Part shown: in pieces, positions 38,620-46,506 of the stretch
How positions within the stretch are numbered: position 1 is the stretch's first letter
Layout of the letters: each line of letters starts with the position of its first letter
From: Litchfieldia alkalitelluris
GTDB taxonomy: Bacteria; Bacillota; Bacilli; Bacillales; Bacillaceae_L
Length of the DNA: 64,000 nt
Assembly: GCF_002019645.1 (NCBI RefSeq)
Contig: NZ_KV917374.1
Coordinates: forward strand, 4,623,161-4,687,160
Direction of reading: 5' to 3'
Notes under the pieces: model-generated
Told to the model about the DNA's origin: nothing
Databases searched by the model: none
Seen by the model: only the letters and a program-made list of their open reading frames with translations
Position numbers and translations under genes: made by a program

Positions 38620-38829
38620 TGAATTCCCCCCTATACCTATAAAAATCGTTAAAAAACACTGACATCAATTCAATTGTTATTTCCACCCTTTTAAAGAATT
38701 CTAACAGAAGGTTTAAATACCTAACCATAACCACTCCAGTATTAAAGTGATTAAAAGAATCCAATAATGCCTCATTTACACCATTGGTTTTACTAGTTAC
38801 ATCTTTAAATTCTTTATTAAATAAAATAC

Positions 38830-39213
38830 TTAATCGTCATAATCAATGCCCTTATTATTATTAGAGTATTTAAATGTACCAGAGGCATTAAAAAGCGTGG
38901 AGCTTCTTGAAGCGCTTTTACCTTTTGGAGCCATATGTACTTTTTTAAAACTGTTTTTTGCTCTAAAATTATTATATGCTTTAGCCTTTTTTTCTTTTTT
39001 TGATAATTTTTTCTTAGAACGTTCCCCTTTAGGCGATTCAATACTCGGCATTTGCATTACATCAACTTTTAAATTTTGGACCAATATCATAAGTTGATAT
39101 ATTCGATTTTTTATTGTACACTGTTGAATTTTTTTATGTTGATTGTAAAGATTATCATAAATAGTATCTAAATCTATAATTAGTTCAGCTCTATCTCCAT
39201 TCACTGACATCAC
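38830..39213 (-). CDS. Hypothetical protein with basic low-complexity middle
   Basis: Protein of 127 residues. The first 55 are helical, the middle is very basic (KKKLSKKEKKAKAY, residues about 67-82) and the end is Ser/Asn/Asp-rich. A basic unstructured region of this kind often binds nucleic acid. GGAGTG precedes the Met pair at 39213-39208. No family recognised; lies between the fusion gene and spoVR copy F. Confidence 0.5.
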   Translation of the reverse strand: MMSVNGDRAELIIDLDTIYDNLYNQHKKIQQCTIKNRIYQLMILVQNLKVDVMQMPSIESPKGERSKKKLSKKEKKAKAYNNFRAKNSFKKVHMAPKGKSASRSSTLFNASGTFKYSNNNKGIDYDD

Positions 39214-39365
39214 TCCTTTTTTAAAAAAATCAAGTAATCACATTAATACTATTCGTTATAAAGAACGTTTATCCTGCAGGGTTTATTATCCAAATTATCA
39301 TTCATCAAAAATCTTATGCTTTATTAGTGCTACTCACATCTTTTTAAAGTCAATTACTTTTCTTA

Positions 39366-39716
39366 ATAAGGGCCACTGATCCTCAGCGGCTACCCAGCAT
39401 AAGTTAATACACCCCCCCTTGTTCTCAATCATTGATTCCAGATGAACAGGTCTAGGTCTTGCTGATACAATCTAAGGTAAAACTTTTCTCCCTGGTCCCT
39501 AGTGGGAACCTTAACCCCGCTCTTTCATTTCTTCTGTAGGACTATCTAACGATACTTAATATCTTTAAAATCTTTAATTCTAGGTAGTAAAGTTTGTACT
39601 TGTTAATGAAGGCTGTACAACGCTGGCGTTTAATTTACCGAATTCAATCTCTTCTGTTGTAGAATTTTGACGTACCCCAACTGGCCCAGCCGTCCTTTCG
39701 TAAGGTGTGTGTTTTG
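39366..39716 (-). pseudogene. spoVR: spoVR fragment copy F, old and gapped
   Basis: Keeps the terminator stem (CCACTGATCCTCAGCGG), the GTTCTCAATCATTGATTCCA stretch, a CCGCTCTTTCATTTC stretch and the CCAGCCGTCCTTTCGTAAG boundary, all in spoVR order but with large gaps. It ends exactly at the stop codon of the next gene (39717), so the nuclease operon abuts the repeat. Confidence 0.7.
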
Positions 39717-40964
39717 TTAACTGTTTAATTTATTTAATGAAGTGTAGTAATATTTTTCTTGGATCACCCCAAAGTAATCACTTGATTCTACAGCTTTTTT
39801 TAGGTCTTCGCCTGTTAGCGGAATTATAATGCGATTGTCAGAATAACGATATAACTTTTCATAAAAAGTCTTGGCATAGCCATGCCATGAGATAAAAAAA
39901 CCTATGTTGACTTGTCCATTCCTAGAATCGATTTTATCTTTAAATATTACCAATTCATTTTTTCCTACTACTTTAGTATTCCAATTCTTACATTCTCCTA
40001 AAATTAGATTACTCATTTTGGTAAAGAATCCTTCACTGGACTCATTACTAATAACTATATCGATTTCTTCAAGATCATTTCTTAAATTTGTTGATATAAC
40101 CTTTAACCCCGAGATTTGATTAAAGAATATCTCAACAAAAGTCTCCAAATATTTCCCTTTTTTATTTGCATCCTTTTCATTTTCAATATAATTAATTAGT
40201 CTCTTTAACCTCTGCTTAGTAGTTTGAATGCTCACTAGTTGATTTGAAATTTTATATTCGGGAATTGTAAATTCAAAAATCTGATCTGAATTGAATATTT
40301 CACGAATTGTTTGATTAAAATTCATACAATTTTCAAAATATATAACTGCATTACAATTTTTCTCAGGTACTTTTTCCTTAATAAAGGCACAAAACTCTAC
40401 TAAACTCTTTATTTTACTTTGATGGTATTTTTTACCGATTTTAATATTTACTATCCTATCCTTAGAAAAGTAAGGGTATTGATTAAAAGAAAATTCTCCT
40501 AAATCATAATTTATAAAAATTAAATCCTCCTCCTCAACATGCATATCTATAATTGACATATAATCAGAGCATACTATATTAGCGTTTTTTAGAAATTGAT
40601 CATTTTGTTTTAAGTTATTTTTATTTAAAAATCTAGGGAAGTGCTGAATATAATAAAGGTAAAGAGATGCCCTATCTTTGTTGTTAGTAGCATTCTGTAT
40701 AAGGTCTCTGATTTTATAGGGGTCTTCCACTTCTGAGAGGTTATATTTCTCTAAGTTTAATATTAAGTTACCTGTATTACCTTTCAAATGACTCAAGAAA
40801 TTAGCTAAATCTTCATTTATTGTCCCTATTAGAATTTGAGACGTTGAAATTTTATCAATCATTGATAATTTGTTGTAAACAGGCTCAATATATTTGTTAA
40901 ATTCCCTAGGAAAATGTGATAAGAGAAATTCACTCTCATTAAATCCATCTTTGTTAATAAACAT
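39717..40964 (-). CDS. Restriction endonuclease-like protein (Mrr-type PD-(D/E)XK)
   Basis: Protein of 415 residues. The C-terminal part has a Mrr-like nuclease core: KGKYLETFVEIFF (about 268), EEIDIVI (Asp about 297) and LILGECKNW (E-x-K about 318). The first 250 residues are not recognisable. It is the last gene of a leftward group of three nuclease-fold genes (gaps of 83 and 45 bases) and its stop touches spoVR copy F. Likely a DNA-cleaving defence protein. Start ATG with GAGG upstream. Confidence 0.75.
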   Translation of the reverse strand: MFINKDGFNESEFLLSHFPREFNKYIEPVYNKLSMIDKISTSQILIGTINEDLANFLSHLKGNTGNLILNLEKYNLSEVEDPYKIRDLIQNATNNKDRASLYLYYIQHFPRFLNKNNLKQNDQFLKNANIVCSDYMSIIDMHVEEEDLIFINYDLGEFSFNQYPYFSKDRIVNIKIGKKYHQSKIKSLVEFCAFIKEKVPEKNCNAVIYFENCMNFNQTIREIFNSDQIFEFTIPEYKISNQLVSIQTTKQRLKRLINYIENEKDANKKGKYLETFVEIFFNQISGLKVISTNLRNDLEEIDIVISNESSEGFFTKMSNLILGECKNWNTKVVGKNELVIFKDKIDSRNGQVNIGFFISWHGYAKTFYEKLYRYSDNRIIIPLTGEDLKKAVESSDYFGVIQEKYYYTSLNKLNS

Positions 40965-41009
40965 TTTCTAACCTCTTTCTTCATAATAATTTATTAGGAT
41001 GTATAATAA

Positions 41010-41531
41010 TTAAAGTCTTCTTAAAGAACGCATCATAGCCCTAAATTCTTTATGTTGAATATTTTTTTGAAGGTTTAATGGTGGATGTAATAACATGATG
41101 AGATTTTCTTCTATATATTTTGGATTTTCTTGTTCATGAAAATGAAAGATCAAATTTTCTTTCATCCAATTAGTTAACCAGTTTTCATGATTATTAATAT
41201 ATTTATATTTACCTTGGTCGAGAACTTCTTTTTCCAAGCCGAATAAAGCTCCTAAACTTTTTCGAAATGTAGAATTTCTTGCAGTTCCTTCTAAGTGCTT
41301 ATTAAGATATCTAGTCCTTAGACTTTTTTCTGCTTTGCCTACATAAATTACTGGTAATTCCCCCAAATATTTATATTTTAAGAACTGCATTTGTTGTGGT
41401 ATCGACTCTAGGTTCTTCAAGCAAAAAGAATAAATTCCTGGTTTATCGGGTACTTCCATTGGATTATCTTTAAGTGGTTCAACCTTATTTTCCATTAATT
41501 GAATAAGGAACCTATTCGATAATTCATTCAT
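41010..41531 (-). CDS. GIY-YIG nuclease-domain protein
   Basis: Protein of 173 residues. KPGIYSF (about 30) and LPVIYVGKAEKSLRTRY form the GIY-YIG strands with the catalytic Arg pair. A conserved HL and a later Glu (KYIEENLIMLLHPPLNLQ) match the rest of the active site, including the Asn that closes the domain. Middle gene of the three-nuclease operon. AGGAG precedes its ATG. Confidence 0.82.
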   Translation of the reverse strand: MNELSNRFLIQLMENKVEPLKDNPMEVPDKPGIYSFCLKNLESIPQQMQFLKYKYLGELPVIYVGKAEKSLRTRYLNKHLEGTARNSTFRKSLGALFGLEKEVLDQGKYKYINNHENWLTNWMKENLIFHFHEQENPKYIEENLIMLLHPPLNLQKNIQHKEFRAMMRSLRRL

Positions 41532-41614
41532 TATATTCCTCTCCTTTTTGATAAATTTTGGCTTGTTGAATCTATTTTTTAGAACAATCTAGTCTCCTGA
41601 AAAAATGATATTTC

Positions 41615-42844
41615 TCATTGAAAATACCAGTAAATTAACAAAACGTAAGATATTCGAAGTGTTTCTTCCGGATTACTCTTGAATACTTTCCAAAATTCAT
41701 CTGCGGTCACTCCCCCTAGCTCCTCACATGCCTCCAACACTTCAAAAAATTTTTTTTGAAAATCTTTTATATTGCCTTTCCACCACCAAGGGAGGCCATT
41801 ATCATTAAATTGATTATATACATGTTCAAAATTATCGTAAAAAGTATCAATATTTACATCATGATATTTCAACATTGAGTCTGTTGGAAACCCATGCTCA
41901 TCATATCCCTTTGGCAAGAATAAACTTTTCAATCTATTATTCAAGGGATTTTCTGCAAACTTTTGAACTTTCAATATATACTCAAGTTCTTTTGGATAAC
42001 TAGGATACTTGTTACTAATATCCTCTTCCCACCAATTCCGAACCTGAATAATATTCTTGGATTGTAGCCAATCAAATGCACGTTTCGCGATATCTCTTTC
42101 AAATTGATCTTCTGCATAATTTGAACAATATTTAAATATAGAAGCTAAATCCTCCCAATAGAAAACACTTATTTCTTTAAGATTAGTTAAAGCATCTGAG
42201 CGATGGTCAAAGCTTGAAAGAAACTTATCCATATCACTTTCCAACTCTTGTTTATATTGGTTAGCCATTTTATATCCTTTTGATGAGTTTTTTTCATCCA
42301 AAATTAATAACGAAAAATAAAAGTTTCTCACGCCTGCGTAATAAGAGCCAACATCAATATTCCTTATGATTTGGTCTCTACTTTGGTTGTTAGTGGTTTT
42401 CATTGAAATGTCAGATTTGTACTTTGCTTCGATAAACCAAACATAATTTTCACCTTCAATAATGATATCTACCTCTGTTGATCCTTCATCTTTTTGGTGA
42501 AGCTTCAAGGAAGGTGGTGGCTGTATTATCTGCCATAGTTTGATTTGTACTATTTCAGGGACATGCATATGCTGAAGGGGATTATAAAAATAGAATTGTT
42601 CAGTCTCTATGTTTAAGCCTCGGGAAACAAAGTATGGAAACCAACATCTGGGGTTGATTTGTTGAAGGGACTTAAAAACATTCCAAGTTAGCGCATCTTC
42701 ACTATTTTCACTTCTCATTTGGTTAATTTTAGAACCTTTCATCTTATGAAAAATAGGATGGTAACTGTCAATTATAAGATTGTCTCTAAAATCATAAAGT
42801 TCAAAAACACCACTCTTAGAAATTGTTCCCTTCAAATCAATCAA
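41615..42844 (-). CDS. PD-(D/E)XK nuclease-like protein of unknown family
   Basis: Protein of 409 residues. An N-terminal nuclease core is visible: SEDALTWNVF (Glu about 48), STEVDIIIEGENY (Asp about 125) and VWFIEAKYKSD (E-x-K about 136). The remaining 270 residues are helical with Trp-rich stretches (WWEEDISNKYP, LPWWWKG). First gene of the three-nuclease operon. No known restriction family recognised. Confidence 0.72.
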   Translation of the reverse strand: MIDLKGTISKSGVFELYDFRDNLIIDSYHPIFHKMKGSKINQMRSENSEDALTWNVFKSLQQINPRCWFPYFVSRGLNIETEQFYFYNPLQHMHVPEIVQIKLWQIIQPPPSLKLHQKDEGSTEVDIIIEGENYVWFIEAKYKSDISMKTTNNQSRDQIIRNIDVGSYYAGVRNFYFSLLILDEKNSSKGYKMANQYKQELESDMDKFLSSFDHRSDALTNLKEISVFYWEDLASIFKYCSNYAEDQFERDIAKRAFDWLQSKNIIQVRNWWEEDISNKYPSYPKELEYILKVQKFAENPLNNRLKSLFLPKGYDEHGFPTDSMLKYHDVNIDTFYDNFEHVYNQFNDNGLPWWWKGNIKDFQKKFFEVLEACEELGGVTADEFWKVFKSNPEETLRISYVLLIYWYFQ

Positions 42845-42946
42845 CTCCCTGTTATTAGGTTGGATTATTTACGCTTTCTTGACTCAGTAGTTAAATTATA
42901 CCAAACAATACCAGTAGATTTTCTCTTAAACTCAAACAAATAAATA

Positions 42947-42973
42947 AAAGTTGCCATTCCACCCGGCAACTTT
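42947..42973 (-). terminator. Terminator after the 92-aa gene
   Basis: AAAGTTGCC and GGCAACTTT pair around nine bases, with TTATTT following in the leftward direction. Confidence 0.75.
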
Positions 42974-42978
42974 GAAGG

Positions 42979-43257
42979 TTACATTCTTGATAACAGTTCT
43001 ATATCTTTTTTTACCCAACTAATAATTGACTCAACACTTTTAAATCCCAATTTATTAATACTTATCCACTTACCCTCACTATATAATCTCATATTTCCAG
43101 TTTTTGTATTAAGGTCACCAATTACATTAAATCTTCTTGGATGCTTACTAGTTTTACATCTAATATTTACAAAGCCTGAATTATTATTATGATTTACTAA
43201 TTCTAAGGAATCAATTTCCTTAATTGCGTCAATTAGATTTTTTGAGAACTCATTCAT
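42979..43257 (-). CDS. Small hypothetical protein
   Basis: Protein of 92 residues of alternating helix and strand (FVNIRCKTSKHPRRFNVIGDLNTKTGNMRLYSEGKW). The GGAGGAG ribosome site lies just before ATG 43257. No family recognised. It is transcribed alone and sits upstream of the nuclease operon behind a terminator. Confidence 0.6.
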   Translation of the reverse strand: MNEFSKNLIDAIKEIDSLELVNHNNNSGFVNIRCKTSKHPRRFNVIGDLNTKTGNMRLYSEGKWISINKLGFKSVESIISWVKKDIELLSRM

Positions 43258-43391
43258 TGTAGTTACTCACTCCTCCACATAAGTTACAGTTTTTGTAATA
43301 GAATGTAGGGTATTTATCAGAATAAGGGCGAACTTCATCCATTGACAAAAAAGAAAACCAACCTCCATCTCGTAATTCCCTTTATCCCTTT

Positions 43392-43651
43392 CTATCTCCA
43401 CTTATTCACTTTGAATTCAACAGATAGCTTATACTTACCATCTCCAAGGGATATAAAATATTTCTTGTACGTTAGGCTATGGTCTTCTGAACTACCGTTT
43501 GCTAAACAACCAGAAATATATTTTTCTGGTATTATCCATGAATTTGTTGCAACAAATCTTTTATATCACTAACCGAAAATGGCTCAGTTATAAGTCCTTG
43601 ATTTACTCCTCCAACAATTTCTCTGTTTAGTCCTCTACCGTACTTTGGCAT
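43392..43651 (-). pseudogene. Small conserved hypothetical protein, frameshifted
   Basis: ATG 43651 behind GGGAGGAAA opens MPKYGRGLNREIVGGVNQG...SVSDIKD, which runs into a stop near 43572. The next frame continues FVATNSWIIPEKYISGCLANGSSEDH...GDGKYKLSVEFKV to TAG at 43392. The joined protein of about 86 residues reads as a single compact domain. One indel near 43575 explains the break. Confidence 0.65.
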
Positions 43652-43750
43652 AAGTTTCCTCCCTAACGCTGATCCACAGTTGTATTTATTAGTTATATTT
43701 GATTTAATTTCAAAATAATTTAAAATTAGGATTTGATTAAAAATGTAATA

Positions 43751-44530
43751 CTATTGATCAAATCCAAATTGATTCTCATCAAATCTATTAGACTTATTAT
43801 AACTACACCCGCATGAACCACATGAAGCACATTTTAGCCAATAGCATTTAAAACAAGGATTATTATTATATGTATCGACTTGTTTTTTACATGTATAACA
43901 TCTATTAGAGTAAGGTTTGACTTCTTTACCCTTTTTCCTCTTATTAAACTCATATATTCCAATATAAATAACATGTCCTGTATTTATATCGTATTCTATT
44001 CCTTTACCATGTTTCTGGAATTCCAGAAAATCTCCAGTGTATATTAGGAGATAATCTTCATTATTCCCATCAAGAACATACTCATTACCCGTAGTTAATT
44101 GACCTGACATAAATGTGCCTTCAAAATAGCTTTTATTTATAAAATGTTCCCCTTTACCTTGTCTCACTCCTTCAAAATAATAACCTTTAAACACAAGTTT
44201 TTTAGATTTGATTTCATAAACTTTTCCGTAGCCGGTTCTATTTCCTTCTTTAAAATAACCTTGATAAAGGAACCCATTACTTCTCTCTTTTCCTTGACCA
44301 TGTCTTTTGTCTTCACTATATTGACCTTTATATATCCATGTCTTAGTATTTTTACAGACCTCCGTTCCTTCACCATGCTTTTTCCCTTCAATAAATTCCC
44401 CTATATAAATAAAACCATCAAGAAATTCCTTTCCCTTCCCATGCCTTTTTCCATTCAGGAATTCCCCTTCATAAACCTTCTTCTTGGTTTTTAGATTATA
44501 TTCCACATTCCCTTTTCGGTATATCTTCAT
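43751..44530 (-). CDS. MORN-repeat protein with Cys-rich zinc-finger tail
   Basis: Start taken at ATG 44530 (MKIYRKG; AGGGGG upstream) rather than the track start 132 bases earlier, giving 259 residues. Eight or so MORN-type repeats (YEGEFLNGKRHGKG, YIGEFIEGKKHGEG, YKGQYSEDKRHGQG) fill residues 18-205. The tail holds CYTC, CFKC and CASCGSCGC, enough for two zinc sites. MORN repeats act as scaffolds or lipid-binding elements; a bacterial MORN-zinc fusion inside a defence region is uncommon. Partner unknown. Confidence 0.75.
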   Translation of the reverse strand: MKIYRKGNVEYNLKTKKKVYEGEFLNGKRHGKGKEFLDGFIYIGEFIEGKKHGEGTEVCKNTKTWIYKGQYSEDKRHGQGKERSNGFLYQGYFKEGNRTGYGKVYEIKSKKLVFKGYYFEGVRQGKGEHFINKSYFEGTFMSGQLTTGNEYVLDGNNEDYLLIYTGDFLEFQKHGKGIEYDINTGHVIYIGIYEFNKRKKGKEVKPYSNRCYTCKKQVDTYNNNPCFKCYWLKCASCGSCGCSYNKSNRFDENQFGFDQ

Positions 44531-44758
44531 ATTTCCCCCTAGTAGATTTCCACTTTTGTTAAAATTATTCGACGAGTTTAAAAGTAATCCTCCTAATTTT
44601 TGCAATTTCATGGAACTAATTTCAAGAGGGAACAAAAAAAAGACTGCTTGCAGCCTTTTCAAAGATTATCCTTATAAATTTTAATGAAGAGGTGTTTGTC
44701 CCACGCGAGTAATAACACATCTTCTTGAAAAATAGGTGATTATTTTTGTAATTTCTCT

Positions 44759-45589
44759 TTATTCGTCATCCCAGTCCTCACCAGATGAAAAATCGGGAAT
44801 ATAGGTTCTCGATGCCAAATGTTTAATTTCGTCTAACAATTTATATACAATATGCTCAATCATGTCCTCTCTTTCAGGAAGGGGTGGATTATTACTTATG
44901 TAACTATCAATATATATAAATTCATCTGTGGTTGTATATAAAAAAATAATTTCTCGTATTGGTACATTTTTTAATTTTGAGATTAAATGACTTTCTATAT
45001 CTTCTAAAATTATTTCAAGTAAGTACCCATCACCATATTGTAACTGAAAACAAAACTCTTCCCAGTAATTATTTATGTTATAGTCTCCTTTGGAAGGTCC
45101 ACCATAACTAAAATCTTCTATTTCCACCTGTAAATCCTTTAGATATGTCTTTAATATTTCGTTTGAATAGTTTGAATCAGAAAGGCTGTCTAATACAGTT
45201 TGATTTATAATCTTAATAAACTCGTCGGCAATGTAGCGGTGTTTCCTACTTGAAAAATCATCTTCAAAATTGAAAAGATCATATTCATTACTACCCAAAT
45301 CATCTACACATCTTGCATAAAGAAAATCAACCTCTTTATCTCCTAATCTATTTAGCTTATCGTAAATAACAATATATATTTCTTCTAAACATTTTTCATA
45401 TTTCCCATACTCATAAAGTATTACAAAAAGAATTTTATCCAGTAAAGTAGAAAACTTTATACCGAAAAAATTGTTGCCTGGCAATGTATCAATCTTGATA
45501 TTATCTAGTAAAATTTCACTACAATAACTTTCATACTTTTGATCTAAGTATTCATTCATATAATCAAAAGAGGCTTTTTTTCTTTTCAT
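44759..45589 (-). CDS. Hypothetical protein, acidic
   Basis: Protein of 276 residues, acidic and helix-rich, without membrane segments or recognisable motifs (contains LGDKEVDFLYARCVDDLGS and ends EDWDDE). It may be part of the neighbouring defence cluster, but nothing in the sequence shows its activity. Confidence 0.55.
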   Translation of the reverse strand: MKRKKASFDYMNEYLDQKYESYCSEILLDNIKIDTLPGNNFFGIKFSTLLDKILFVILYEYGKYEKCLEEIYIVIYDKLNRLGDKEVDFLYARCVDDLGSNEYDLFNFEDDFSSRKHRYIADEFIKIINQTVLDSLSDSNYSNEILKTYLKDLQVEIEDFSYGGPSKGDYNINNYWEEFCFQLQYGDGYLLEIILEDIESHLISKLKNVPIREIIFLYTTTDEFIYIDSYISNNPPLPEREDMIEHIVYKLLDEIKHLASRTYIPDFSSGEDWDDE

Positions 45590-45656
45590 TTAATTCAACC
45601 CTTTAGAAGAGATTTTAATTTGTTATTATCTGTTTAACCTTATATTACAAAGACAA

Positions 45657-45684
45657 AGACGCATAATCAAGATGATCTGCGTCT
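45657..45684 (-). terminator. Terminator of the type I restriction operon
   Basis: AGACGCA and TGCGTCT pair around 14 bases. It lies about 85 bases behind the metallopeptidase stop, with T-rich sequence in the leftward direction. Confidence 0.6.
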
Positions 45685-45767
45685 ACAATTTTTCTCTCAA
45701 AATACTTTCTAATCTTATTTAACCGATAATATATTGAAGAAGTATGAATCCACCCATTTTACATATA

Positions 45768-46502
45768 TCAAAGTTCCCTAACAATCTCCTCATCCAAAAT
45801 GGCTTTCCTCTTCTCCCAATCTGGCATCAAGGAGTAAAGCATCTTATAAAAACTTTCACTATGATCATTGTATTTGAAATGAATTAATTCATGTAATACA
45901 ACATAATCTATACAATGTTTTGGTGCTTTAATTAGTTCTGTATTTAATAGAATCGTTTTCTTTTCTGTTAAAGCTGAACCCCACCGTGCTTTCATCAAAC
46001 GCATATTAACACTTGGTTTTTCTACCCCATATTTCTCGACCAGTGGAGCCAGTTTATCAAGTGACTCCTCGAAAATTTTCCTAGCCTTTTCTTGATACCA
46101 ATTATCCATAAGTTTTTCTTTTCGTTGAAAGTTGTTTGGATTATTGACATGAAGATAAATAAAGCCACGAAGATATTTAACGCCTTCCTCTTCATCACTC
46201 TTTTGAACACGCAGTCGATATTGCTTTCCTAAATACTTAAAGGACTCCCCACTTACATATTCTCGATCACTTTGCTTATGGGGAAGTACATTTTCAAATT
46301 GCTTTACGTTTTTTACAATCCATGGTCCTTTGCTTTTAACAAAATCGTAGATAAAACCTAAAGGTACTTTTTCATGAGCCGATACCTGAATCGTCATATC
46401 AGGCTTAATGTTTAAATTAACATTTTTAACATTTTTCCTCTCAACTGTAAACTCGATGATTTTGTTAGCATAGTGGATTTGATGTGTTTCCATGATGTTC
46501 AC
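45768..46502 (-). CDS. YgjP/SprT-like M48-type metallopeptidase (DUF45)
   Basis: Protein of 244 residues with the zinc-protease motif HELIHFKYNDHSESF (about 203-217). The N-terminal strand domain (RKNVKNVNLNIKPDMTIQVSAH) is typical of the YgjP family. Genes of this type are often found behind hsdR, as here with a 4-base gap, suggesting a service role for the restriction complex; its target is unknown. Confidence 0.88.
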   Translation of the reverse strand: MNIMETHQIHYANKIIEFTVERKNVKNVNLNIKPDMTIQVSAHEKVPLGFIYDFVKSKGPWIVKNVKQFENVLPHKQSDREYVSGESFKYLGKQYRLRVQKSDEEEGVKYLRGFIYLHVNNPNNFQRKEKLMDNWYQEKARKIFEESLDKLAPLVEKYGVEKPSVNMRLMKARWGSALTEKKTILLNTELIKAPKHCIDYVVLHELIHFKYNDHSESFYKMLYSLMPDWEKRKAILDEEIVREL

Positions 46503-46506
46503 AACC

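Noticed and set aside
38817-39041. 74-aa leftward frame overlapping the 127-aa gene
   Set aside because: It is a shadow in another frame with Lys/Ile-biased composition and no ribosome site.
43342-43572. Plus-strand 76-aa frame
   Set aside because: It is antisense to the better supported leftward broken gene and has no ribosome site.
46022-46210. 62-aa leftward frame inside the metallopeptidase gene
   Set aside because: Out-of-frame shadow of a well supported gene; the same applies to the many other frames antisense to hsdR, the helicase and the GGDEF genes.
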